Source: Paenibacillus sp. PK3_47 (GTDB taxonomy: Bacteria; Bacillota; Bacilli; Paenibacillales; Paenibacillaceae). Taken from it: 64,000 nucleotides of DNA. The notes under the pieces are model-generated. The model was not told the origin of the DNA. It did not search any database and was given only the letters and a program-made list of their open reading frames with translations. The stretch covers positions 5,518,001 to 5,582,000 of the forward strand of contig NZ_CP026029.1 in assembly GCF_023520895.1 (NCBI RefSeq), in the 5' to 3' direction. This document shows, one piece after another, positions 7,086 to 14,967 of the stretch (within the stretch, counting starts at the first letter, position 1; each line of letters begins with the position of its first letter). Position numbers and translations under genes: made by a program.

Positions 7086-8810
7086 ATGGGGCAAGTCCAC
7101 AGCGAAATTATACCGGGACGTGTGCAGCAGGCGAATATGAAGGATTATTCCCGGTCAGTCAGCGAATTCCGGTGGGAGGATGTTGAAAAAGAATTTACGT
7201 GGTACAGCACCGGAAAGGTGAATATGGCTCATGAAGCCGTGGACCGCCATGTACAGGAAGGCCGGGGAGGGGCAACAGCCCTAATCTACAGCGATCTGGT
7301 AAGAGAGGAACGGTATACCTTCGCGGATTTGCAGGAGCGGTCGAACCGGTTCGGCAATGTACTGCGCAAATACGGTGTCGGCAAAGGAGACCGTGTGTTT
7401 ATTTTTATGCCGCGGAGCCCTGAGCTGTATTTCAGCCTGTTGGGGATTCTCAAGATCGGAGCTGTAGCAGGGCCGCTATTTGAGGCGTTTATGGAGACGG
7501 CGGTCAAGGACCGGCTGGAGGACAGCGGAGCCGTGGCACTTGTGACAACGCCGGAGCTTCTGCACAGGGTGAAGCGTGAAGAGCTCCCGGAGCTGCGCCA
7601 TATCATTATTGTGGGCGGTGAGCCGGATGAGGAACAGGGACTGCTCAGTTTTGAAAAAGAGACTGCAGCCGCTTCCGCAGAGCTGGAGCCGGAATGGCTG
7701 ACACTTACGGACGGTCTCATCATGCACTATACCTCAGGTTCAACAGGTAAACCTAAAGGCGTCTATCATGTTCAAAAGGCAATGATTCAGCATTATTATA
7801 CAGGCAAAATTGTACTGGATTTACGGCCGGATGATATCTACTGGTGCACTGCAGATCCGGGCTGGGTGACAGGTACATCTTACGGGATTTTTGCACCTTG
7901 GCTGAACGGTGTAACCAATATTATCAGGGGAGGACGCTTTAGTCCGCAGGACTGGTATAAAACGATAGAACGTTACGGCGTTACGGTCTGGTACAGCGCC
8001 CCTACGGCTTTCCGCATGCTGATGGGAGCCGGGGAGGGCAGCCTGCAGGGCATCGACCTAAGCAGCCTGCGCCATGTGCTCTCTGTAGGAGAGCCGCTGA
8101 ATCCTGAAGTAGTGCGCTGGGGTGACAAATTTTATCAGCAGCGGATTCATGATACATGGTGGATGACAGAGACCGGTGCCCAGCTGATCTGCAATTATCC
8201 GGGGATGGACATCAAGCCGGGCTCCATGGGCCGTCCGCTTCCGGGAATAGAAGCGGCCATTTTGGATGACCGGGGCAATATACTGCCGCCGTATGCAATG
8301 GGCAATCTGGCGATACGGACGCCCTGGCCCTCCATGATGGGAGCCATTTGGAACAACAAGGCCAAATTCGACGAGTATTTCCGTATACCCGGCTGGTACA
8401 TCTCCGGAGATTCAGCCTACATGGATGAGGATGGGTACTTCTGGTTCCAGGGGCGGATTGATGACGTGATTAATTCTTCCGGGGAGAGGATCGGGCCTTT
8501 TGAAGTGGAGAGCAAGCTGGTGGAACATCCTGCCGTCGCTGAGGCAGGGGTAATCGGCAAACCCGATGTGCTCAGGGGAGAGATCATCAAAGCTTTTATT
8601 TCCCTGCGGGAAGGTTATTCTGCTACGCCGGAGCTGAAGGATGAAATCGCCGCATTTGTCAAAGCAGGCTTGTCAGCCCATGCCGCACCGCGTGAGATCG
8701 AATTCAGGGATAAGCTGCCCAAGACACGGTCAGGCAAAATTATGCGCCGGGTACTTAAGGCCTGGGAGCTCCACCTGCCGGCAGGAGATTTATCAACGAT
8801 TGAGGACTAA
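7086..8810 (+). CDS. acsA: Acetyl-CoA synthetase (AMP-forming)
   Basis: The 574-residue protein converts acetate, ATP and CoA to acetyl-CoA through an acetyl-adenylate. Adenylating-enzyme motifs are present in order: the phosphate loop YTSGSTGKPKG, the acetate/AMP pocket including TWWMTETG, the hinge aspartate region SGDSAYMDEDGYFWFQGRIDD (split by the domain hinge), and near the C-terminus PKTRSGKIMRR with the lysine needed for adenylation. That lysine is the residue AcuA-type enzymes acetylate. Length fits B. subtilis AcsA rather than the longer 650-residue Acs. GGGGAGG precedes the ATG. A bidirectional terminator separates it from the penicillin-binding protein gene. Confidence 0.94.
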   Translation: MGQVHSEIIPGRVQQANMKDYSRSVSEFRWEDVEKEFTWYSTGKVNMAHEAVDRHVQEGRGGATALIYSDLVREERYTFADLQERSNRFGNVLRKYGVGKGDRVFIFMPRSPELYFSLLGILKIGAVAGPLFEAFMETAVKDRLEDSGAVALVTTPELLHRVKREELPELRHIIIVGGEPDEEQGLLSFEKETAAASAELEPEWLTLTDGLIMHYTSGSTGKPKGVYHVQKAMIQHYYTGKIVLDLRPDDIYWCTADPGWVTGTSYGIFAPWLNGVTNIIRGGRFSPQDWYKTIERYGVTVWYSAPTAFRMLMGAGEGSLQGIDLSSLRHVLSVGEPLNPEVVRWGDKFYQQRIHDTWWMTETGAQLICNYPGMDIKPGSMGRPLPGIEAAILDDRGNILPPYAMGNLAIRTPWPSMMGAIWNNKAKFDEYFRIPGWYISGDSAYMDEDGYFWFQGRIDDVINSSGERIGPFEVESKLVEHPAVAEAGVIGKPDVLRGEIIKAFISLREGYSATPELKDEIAAFVKAGLSAHAAPREIEFRDKLPKTRSGKIMRRVLKAWELHLPAGDLSTIED

Positions 8811-8836
8811 CGAAATGAATATCTGTTACAGCATAA

Positions 8837-8873
8837 AAACACCGTTCCCTGAATTCTCAAGGGAACGGTGTTT
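8837..8873. terminator. Bidirectional terminator between acsA and the PBP gene
   Basis: A perfect 14-bp stem (8837-8850 with 8860-8873, core ACCGTTCCCT) flanked by A and T runs lies between two convergent genes. Confidence 0.88.
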
Positions 8874-8907
8874 GTGTGTACTGCTAAAGAGCAGGGGAGC
8901 GTACCAG

Positions 8908-11832
8908 CTACTGTGCGTTTTGTGCATTGGCCTCAGTATTGGCTTCACCGGCATTGTTACTGCTGCCGCTGCCCAAAGGAACCTCTGCATTAGCCGGCGG
9001 CTCAATGATGATCATTCCGGGATCTTCTGCATTTTCCGGAGGAGCTTCCCCTTCCGGCGTCGCCTCTGCACCCGGCATTACTTCCGGTTCAGGCGTTGCC
9101 TCAGGGGCCGCGGCAACGGATCCGCCAGCCACACTGGTGGAAGATGTCTCATTACCGGCAACGTCCACTGCAGTTACGTAGAAAATGGCACTCAAGCTGC
9201 TAGGAGTTCCTGGTGAGAATACGGTTCTATCCCCGACTGAAATGGTAGCCTGCTTCTTGAAAGGGCCTCCGTTGATGGAACGGTATAACCTGTAGCCTAC
9301 AACATCCGGTGAACCGCTTGGTTCAAAGTCAACCACAGCTTTGCCGGAACTGTAGGATACCGTCACTCCGCGCGGAGCAGAAGGCGATGAACCGTCATCA
9401 ACCCGCGGATCAACCTCGGTCGGGAAATCGGTTTTGGCATCGGACGGCATATAATACTGCAAGGATTCATGTTCTTTCATTCCCTTGAACGCTTCGCGCA
9501 ATTCCTTTACGAGATCCTGGATCGGCTTTTCACGTTTGACAACGATCTTCTCTCTGAGGAAATCGTCGGGCGTGCCCTCCAGCGGAATATAGTTGACACC
9601 GTTATAGGAAATGAACTTGGCTCTGGAGATTCCGTCATCGCTGTCTGTAGGCACAAATTCAGCATTAAATATGTCTGTAGTGAATTTGTCCGTTAAATCC
9701 GTGGGCAGCTTGCCGCTGTACGCGGATACGGTCTTCTTTACGATGCCTTCAGGCTGGGCGAATTCCTTGGTCACGAACAGCTCAGGCTGCCTGTCGATGA
9801 CGGCGTTCATTACCTTCGCCCACAAAGTCTGGGCCTGGCGCTTCTGGGTGTCGCCCTGAAGGGTATTAATCTGTTCTTTGTAACCTACCCAGATGCCAAG
9901 TGTGACATCCGGAGAATATCCCATGAACCACACGTCTCCGTAGTTTTGCGTGGAGCCCGTTTTGCCGACAACCGGCACATCATCAAAATGTTCATACTCT
10001 TTTTTGACTGTAGATGCCGTACCTTCCGTAATGACAGTGCGCAGCATATCTGTCATCAGGTAGGCGGTTTGTTCAGAAAATACCTGTTCTGGCTCAGCTT
10101 TGTGCTGATAAATAATTTTGCCCTGCGAATCGACGATCTTCTCGATCATATAAGCATCGTTAAAAGCACCCTGGTTTCCGATTGAAGAATAAGCATTAGT
10201 CAATTCCTCAACAGAGACGCCATAGCGCAGTCCGCCGATAACCCCGGTCTGTGCGTTATAATCATCCTCCTGGAGCGTAGTAATCCCCAGCTTCTTGGAG
10301 AAGGTCCAGGCGTTCTCGATGCCGACCTTCTCGATAAAGAGCTTGAGGGCAGGGAGATTTAATGATTTGTTAAGCGCATAACGGGCTGTGACCAGACCCT
10401 GATAACGGTTGTTGGCATTCTTCGGAATATGAAAGCCTTTGGAGCCGTCCTTCAGAATCACCGGAGCATCATCAAGAATGCCGGCAGGCTGAATCAGTCC
10501 GGCGTCAAGCGCCGGCAGATAGGCTGCGATGGGCTTCATGGTGGAGCCGGGCTGGCGGACCATCTGGGTAGCATAGTTCATCTGCTCAATATTAAAGTCA
10601 CGGCCTTCGATCATACCGAGGATGGCACCAGTTTTGTTATCAATCATCATGCCGGCCGTTTGTTCCTTGCCCCGGGACTCACTGTCTGCAGTGAAGTTCT
10701 CGCTGTTCTCGGATACGCTGTGCATGGCACTGTACACTTTTTTGTCGATTGTAGTATATACACGGTATCCGCCGGTCATAAGCTGCTGCCGGGATTCCTC
10801 CAGCAGTGCGGTATCGCTTGCAGCATCCGCCGTGTTACCGTCTGTACCGTTTGCCGCTTCATTGAGCGACAAAAGAATCTCCGCTGCCTTGCGCTCGGTT
10901 TCCAGCATCAAATAAGGATACGTGGCATAAGCCTTCTTCGTATGCGGTGCCAGGGAGCCTTTGATATCAAAGAGGAGTGCTTCATCATATTGGGAGGTAG
11001 TGATCTTGTTCTCTTCCAGCATGCGGCGGAGCACGAGCTTCTGACGTTCAACCGCCCGGTTGAATGCCGTCTCATTGAATTCGCCTACTCCGTTAAATGC
11101 GGAATATCTGGAAGGCAGCTGCGGAAGTCCGGCCAAATAAGCCGCTTGGGCCACATTCAGCTTATCCAGATCATCCAGGCCAAAAATTCCCTTGGCCGCT
11201 GCTTTGATCCCGAACACATTATAACCGTTGGAGCCGTTACCGAAGGGTACCTTATTAAGATAGGCTGTGAGGATTTCCTGCTTGGATAAAAAACGCTCCA
11301 GCCGCAGTGACAGCAGTATTTCCTTCACCTTACGGTCTTCCGTGCGGTCAAGGTTCAAAAATACGCGTCTGGCCAGCTGCTGGGTCAGGGTGCTTCCCCC
11401 TGTCTGAACCGATTCGTTAAGCAGCTTCTGCTTAACAGCACGCAGGGTGCCTGTAATGTCAATCCCCTTATGCTCATAGAAATTATTGTCCTCTATAGCG
11501 AGAACGGCATCAATGACAAGCTGCGGTATATCATTAAATTCAATAAGCCTGCGGTCTTCTTCCGTCCGCAGCTGACCGATCGGCTGGCCGTCACGGAAAT
11601 AAGCAAACCCGGTGATGGCGTTCTGGCTGACCTGCTGCTGAATCAATTCCTGGGAGCGCACAGGATCGTCTTTCACTATGGAAGTGACATATCCTGCGAC
11701 GGCACCGCCGGCAAACAGAATGCCCAGAATACCGAGTATAAACATCCATTTTACGACAGATCCGAATCTGCGGAGCCAGGATCTGCGCGCCGGACGCTGT
11801 TTTGCGTTCTTCTTTTTATTCTCTTCAACCAT
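8908..11832 (-). CDS. Class A penicillin-binding protein (PBP1A type) with fibronectin-III domain
   Basis: This 974-residue bifunctional peptidoglycan synthase has a basic cytoplasmic start and a membrane anchor (about 28-50). Its GT51 transglycosylase domain carries the catalytic glutamate in EDNNFYEHKG (about 114) and TGGSTLTQQL. The transpeptidase domain has the serine motif STMK (430-433), SLN (490-492) and KTG (624-626). A fibronectin type III-like domain follows at about 810-895. The last 75 residues are rich in Pro, Glu, Ala and Asn. All catalytic residues are present, so the enzyme should both polymerise and cross-link glycan. AGGAGG lies before the ATG. It is monocistronic and corresponds to ponA/PBP1 of Bacillus. 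Confidence 0.93.
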   Translation of the reverse strand: MVEENKKKNAKQRPARRSWLRRFGSVVKWMFILGILGILFAGGAVAGYVTSIVKDDPVRSQELIQQQVSQNAITGFAYFRDGQPIGQLRTEEDRRLIEFNDIPQLVIDAVLAIEDNNFYEHKGIDITGTLRAVKQKLLNESVQTGGSTLTQQLARRVFLNLDRTEDRKVKEILLSLRLERFLSKQEILTAYLNKVPFGNGSNGYNVFGIKAAAKGIFGLDDLDKLNVAQAAYLAGLPQLPSRYSAFNGVGEFNETAFNRAVERQKLVLRRMLEENKITTSQYDEALLFDIKGSLAPHTKKAYATYPYLMLETERKAAEILLSLNEAANGTDGNTADAASDTALLEESRQQLMTGGYRVYTTIDKKVYSAMHSVSENSENFTADSESRGKEQTAGMMIDNKTGAILGMIEGRDFNIEQMNYATQMVRQPGSTMKPIAAYLPALDAGLIQPAGILDDAPVILKDGSKGFHIPKNANNRYQGLVTARYALNKSLNLPALKLFIEKVGIENAWTFSKKLGITTLQEDDYNAQTGVIGGLRYGVSVEELTNAYSSIGNQGAFNDAYMIEKIVDSQGKIIYQHKAEPEQVFSEQTAYLMTDMLRTVITEGTASTVKKEYEHFDDVPVVGKTGSTQNYGDVWFMGYSPDVTLGIWVGYKEQINTLQGDTQKRQAQTLWAKVMNAVIDRQPELFVTKEFAQPEGIVKKTVSAYSGKLPTDLTDKFTTDIFNAEFVPTDSDDGISRAKFISYNGVNYIPLEGTPDDFLREKIVVKREKPIQDLVKELREAFKGMKEHESLQYYMPSDAKTDFPTEVDPRVDDGSSPSAPRGVTVSYSSGKAVVDFEPSGSPDVVGYRLYRSINGGPFKKQATISVGDRTVFSPGTPSSLSAIFYVTAVDVAGNETSSTSVAGGSVAAAPEATPEPEVMPGAEATPEGEAPPENAEDPGMIIIEPPANAEVPLGSGSSNNAGEANTEANAQNAQ

Positions 11833-11921
11833 CGACGATAATCCTCCTTTTAACGGAACTATTATAGCACAATTTGCCGATTTTGAATGCGCTTCTACCC
11901 AAAGTGGCTTTTTGAATGTAG

Positions 11922-11950
11922 TTGACTTGGGAAATCGCTGTATGTTATAA
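11922..11950 (+). promoter_or_regulatory. Sigma-A promoter of the tyrS T-box leader
   Basis: TTGACT (11922-11927) and TTATAA (11945-11950) are 17 bases apart. TATAAA one base later gives 18. Transcription would start about 10 bases later, just ahead of the T-box stem I. Confidence 0.7.
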
Positions 11951-11971
11951 AATTACTCAATTGGATATTAT

Positions 11972-12250
11972 AAATGCATAGAAGGACATCAGTAGAAGGG
12001 AAGCCAGGTGTTTCAGAGAGCCGGTGGGTGGTGTGAACCGGCAGCAGGCCCCTTTGAATTACAGTCTGGAGCAGTCCGGAGGAAATGCAGGCATACTGAG
12101 TGCCTGTCCAGTAGTCCGGAACCGGGGCATACCCGTTATCGAAATGAAGTGAAAGATCCCCGATTGTTCTGCAGATGCAAGGGATCTTTAATTAGGGTGG
12201 TACCGCGAGTCTTTTGCTCGTCCCTTGGGGATGAGCAGAGGGCTTTTTTT
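11972..12250 (+). promoter_or_regulatory. Tyrosyl T-box riboswitch with intrinsic terminator
   Basis: The leader has the AGTAGAAGG and AGAGAG-type stem I elements. A TAC triplet at 12060-12062 in a GAATTACAG context serves as specifier for tyrosine. The conserved T-box AGGGTGGTACCGCG is at 12194-12207. A terminator stem (GCTCGTCCC with GGGGATGAGC) and a run of T residues end at about 12250. The UGGU of the T-box bulge matches the ACCA end expected of tRNA-Tyr. Uncharged tRNA-Tyr should stabilise the antiterminator and turn tyrS on. Confidence 0.93.
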
Positions 12251-12287
12251 GCGTTGTCAAAATAACAGGTATACAGGAGGCGTATTT

Positions 12288-13544
12288 ATGAAATGGGAGG
12301 CTTTGAACTCTGCACAGCAGCAGGAGGTGGAGAGGCAGCTGGACGTATTTTCACGTGGAGCAGCAGAGATTGTACCTGCGGAGGAACTGAGAAACAAGCT
12401 TATCAAATTCGTGGCGGCCGGCATTCCGCTCAAAATTAAGCTGGGACTTGATCCGTCCGCACCGGACGTCCATATCGGACACACCGTTGTATTGCATAAG
12501 CTCCGCCAGTTTCAGGAGTCCGGTCATCAGGTGCAGCTGATTATCGGAGATTTTACCGGGCGGATAGGAGACCCTACAGGAAAATCAGAGACACGCAGGC
12601 AGCTTAGTGAAGAGGATGTGCAGCGGAATGCCGCCACTTACAGGGGGCAGGTTTACAAAATTCTGGATCCTGAAAAAACACAGCTGCTCTGCAATTCGGA
12701 TTGGCTGAGTCCGATGACTTTTGCGGAGGTGGTCAATCTGGCGGCAAAGGTAACAGTGGCGCGGATGCTGGAGCGCGAAGATTTTACCAAACGTTTTCAG
12801 AACGGCCAGGCCATTAGTGTGCATGAATTTTTCTACCCGCTGATGCAGGGAATGGATTCCGTGGTCAATGAAAGTGATATTGAAATTGGCGGAACGGATC
12901 AAAAGTTCAATATTCTAATGGGCCGTACGCTGCAAAAGGAACAGGGAAGCGAGCCGCAGGCCGTAATTTTAATGCCGCTGCTGGAAGGGCTGGATGGCGT
13001 GAGAAAAATGAGCAAAAGTCTGGGGAACTATATCGGAGTTGATGAAGAGCCTGCCGAAATGTACGGTAAAACGATGTCCCTGCCGGATGAACTGATGCTG
13101 AGATACTACGAGATGGTTACAGATCTCAGCAATGAGGAACTGAGTGACTTAAAAGCTGCAGTGTCTTCAGGTTTAGCTCATCCCAGGGATGTGAAAATGC
13201 GCCTCGCCTATACACTTGTCCGTATGTACCACGGGATAGAGGCTGCAGAAGCCGCCGCTCAGCAGAATTTCATAACGGTATTTCAGCAGCGTGCTCTGCC
13301 GCAGGAGGCTGCGATTTTTAGCGTCAAGGCCGGAGAACTTGAACAAGGCAGGGTTAAGCTTGTGAGACGGCTCACTATGGTTGGCTTCGCAGATTCCAAT
13401 AGTGAGGCAAGACGGAGCATCCGGCAGGGGGCTGTGAAGCTTAACGGGGTGAAGCTGGAAGACGTGAACGGGGAGATTGTCCCGCAGGAAGGAGATATCC
13501 TTCAGGCCGGCAAGCGGAATTTTATCAAATTAAGCTTGATGTAA
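12288..13544 (+). CDS. tyrS: Tyrosyl-tRNA synthetase
   Basis: The 418-residue class Ic synthetase charges tRNA-Tyr. HIGH is present exactly at residues 62-65 and KMSKS at 240-244. The tyrosine-binding GGTDQKFN segment and a C-terminal S4-like RNA-binding domain (about 350-418) are also visible. The start is the ATG at 12288 after CAGGAGGCGTATTT. An in-frame upstream extension would run into the T-box terminator and is rejected. The Tyr T-box ahead of it confirms the amino acid. No intrinsic terminator is seen before the tandem hairpin array that follows. Confidence 0.97.
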   Translation: MKWEALNSAQQQEVERQLDVFSRGAAEIVPAEELRNKLIKFVAAGIPLKIKLGLDPSAPDVHIGHTVVLHKLRQFQESGHQVQLIIGDFTGRIGDPTGKSETRRQLSEEDVQRNAATYRGQVYKILDPEKTQLLCNSDWLSPMTFAEVVNLAAKVTVARMLEREDFTKRFQNGQAISVHEFFYPLMQGMDSVVNESDIEIGGTDQKFNILMGRTLQKEQGSEPQAVILMPLLEGLDGVRKMSKSLGNYIGVDEEPAEMYGKTMSLPDELMLRYYEMVTDLSNEELSDLKAAVSSGLAHPRDVKMRLAYTLVRMYHGIEAAEAAAQQNFITVFQQRALPQEAAIFSVKAGELEQGRVKLVRRLTMVGFADSNSEARRSIRQGAVKLNGVKLEDVNGEIVPQEGDILQAGKRNFIKLSLM

Positions 13545-13594
13545 CCCTTATACCTCTCAATCCGCCCTTTTGCCCGCTTAAGACGGATAGCATG

Positions 13595-13884
13595 CCATTG
13601 CACTCGAAAAACCGAGTACAATGGGCCTGTGTAAAGGGAAGGCGTGCCAATGTACTCGAAAAACCGAGTACATTGGGCCTGTGTAAAGGGAAAGGGGGCC
13701 ATTGTACTCGAAAAACCGAGTACAATGGGCCTGTGTGAAGGAAAGGCGTGCCATTGTACTCGAAAAACCAAGTACAATGGGTCAGAGTAAAGGGAAATCG
13801 GGCCATTATACTCGAAAAACCGAGTACAATGGGCCAGCATAAAGGGAAATCGGGCCATTGTACATGAACGTTCGTTTCCCGTAA
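13595..13884. repeat. 52-bp tandem array, five hairpin units and a truncated sixth
   Basis: Units begin at 13595, 13647, 13699, 13751, 13803 and 13855, an exact 52-base period. Each full unit is a 30-base inverted repeat (12-bp arms CCATTGTACTCG / CGAGTACAATGG, loop AAAAAC) plus a 22-base spacer containing AAAGGGAA or a close variant. The sixth copy breaks after CCATTGTAC and runs into ATGAACGTTCGTTTCC. The array lies between the convergent genes tyrS and rpsD, past the rpsD terminator. It has no T tract after its stems, so units are not simple terminators. The function is unknown. See the findings for the pattern of substitutions. Confidence 0.92.
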
Positions 13885-13922
13885 TATCCGCTGACCAAGC
13901 CACTGACAAATGGCATTAAACA

Positions 13923-13952
13923 AAAAAAGCCACCGGAAAATCCGGTGGCTTT
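13923..13952 (-). terminator. Intrinsic terminator of rpsD
   Basis: On the minus strand AAAGCCACCGGA pairs with TCCGGTGGCTTT and runs into a string of T residues, 26 bases after the rpsD stop. Confidence 0.9.
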
Positions 13953-13977
13953 GATCGAATCCGCTGTTCGCGAAATC

Positions 13978-14577
13978 TTAACGGTTGTAGAACTCGACGA
14001 TTTGTTTCTCGTCGATATCTTGGGACAGCTCAGCACGTTCTGGCAGACGGATGTATTTACCTTCGAAAGATCCGTCAGCAGATTCCAGGTAACCTGGAAG
14101 GTGGGAACGGTTGTCCAGAGCTTCTTTGATGGAAGTCATGGAACGGCTTCTTTCGCGCAGGCCGATAACGTCGCCGATGCTTACACGGTAGGAAGCGATG
14201 TCGACTTTTTTGCCGTTAACGGTTACGTGTCCGTGAGCTACCAACTGACGTGCGCCTGCACGGGAGTTAGCAAAGCCAAGACGGTAAACCAGGTTGTCCA
14301 GGCGGCTTTCAAGCAGGAACATGAAGTTTTCGCCCGCGATACCTTGCATTTTTTGAGCTTTGGAGAACAATGTGCGGAATTGTTTCTCGCCCAGGCCGTA
14401 CATGTGACGCAGTTTTTGTTTTTCCAAAAGCTGCATTCCGTAGTTACTTACTTTTCTGCGTTGGTTAGCGCCGTGTTGTCCTGGAGGGAAAGGGCGTTTC
14501 AGGTCTTTGCCTGTACCGCTAAGGGAAATGCCCAGACGGCGGCTGAGTTTGAATTTAGGTCCGGTGTAACGTGCCAT
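13978..14577 (-). CDS. rpsD: 30S ribosomal protein S4
   Basis: The 199-residue primary 16S rRNA-binding protein is full length (MARYTGPKFKLSRRLGISLS start). It has an S4 RNA-binding domain at about 90-155 (LESRLDNLVYRLGFANSR, VNGKKVDI). It lacks the CxxC pairs found in zinc-containing S4 forms, so this is the zinc-free type. AAGGAG lies before the ATG. The gene stands alone as in B. subtilis, with its own promoter and a long leader. That arrangement fits the known autoregulation of monocistronic rpsD. Confidence 0.97.
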   Translation of the reverse strand: MARYTGPKFKLSRRLGISLSGTGKDLKRPFPPGQHGANQRRKVSNYGMQLLEKQKLRHMYGLGEKQFRTLFSKAQKMQGIAGENFMFLLESRLDNLVYRLGFANSRAGARQLVAHGHVTVNGKKVDIASYRVSIGDVIGLRERSRSMTSIKEALDNRSHLPGYLESADGSFEGKYIRLPERAELSQDIDEKQIVEFYNR

Positions 14578-14765
14578 GTTATAGTAGACTCCTTTATAAT
14601 TGAAATTTCATGGTAGGGCCTATTTGTGCCGCAATCGTATCCGTGAAAGCGTGTATTGGTTTCACTCTGCCGGGGAAGTTCAGCCGCTGCCCTGGCAGTA
14701 ACGAGATGCGTGAGGGTGACACAACGTTACGCCCAAGTAAGACTTCTTATCAGTCTTGTTCAACA
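14578..14765 (-). promoter_or_regulatory. Long rpsD leader, candidate S4-binding autoregulatory region
   Basis: About 190 bases separate the promoter from the rpsD start codon. The minus-strand transcript holds several pairing segments (GGGCGTAAC with GTTACTGCC-type partners, GTGAAACC with the later CTTTCAC). B. subtilis rpsD is repressed by S4 binding to its leader. The same role is inferred here from length and position; I could not match a consensus. Confidence 0.45.
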
Positions 14766-14771
14766 ATAAAT

Positions 14772-14799
14772 ATTATATGAAAATGATAGGTAAAGTCAA
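14772..14799 (-). promoter_or_regulatory. Sigma-A promoter of rpsD
   Basis: On the minus strand TTGACT (14799-14794) and TATAAT (14777-14772) are 16 bases apart. The match is near-consensus, as expected for a ribosomal protein gene. Confidence 0.75.
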
Positions 14800-14967
14800 G
14801 GGCAACTTTAAAGAGATTTTGTCACTCTTTGTCGTTAGTTCTTTGGTCCTAAAAAAAATCCCTCTGTTCAGGAAAATATAATGCATTAAAGGAGGAAAGG
14901 GAGTAAAATGTAGCTAATTATATGTAGTCGGAAAGTTTTTAACTCGAGTAGTAAAGGGGAACCTCTT

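Noticed and set aside
10429..11289. 286-codon ORF antisense to the penicillin-binding protein gene
   Set aside because: Shadow ORF, with no initiation signal.
13595..13884. CRISPR array
   Set aside because: The repeated unit is itself the palindrome, the 22-base spacers are near-identical rather than unique, and no cas gene is near.
13502..13923. Two overlapping minus-strand ORFs of about 130 codons in the hairpin array
   Set aside because: They arise from a repeat whose period is not a multiple of three, have no ribosome binding site and run into the tyrS end.
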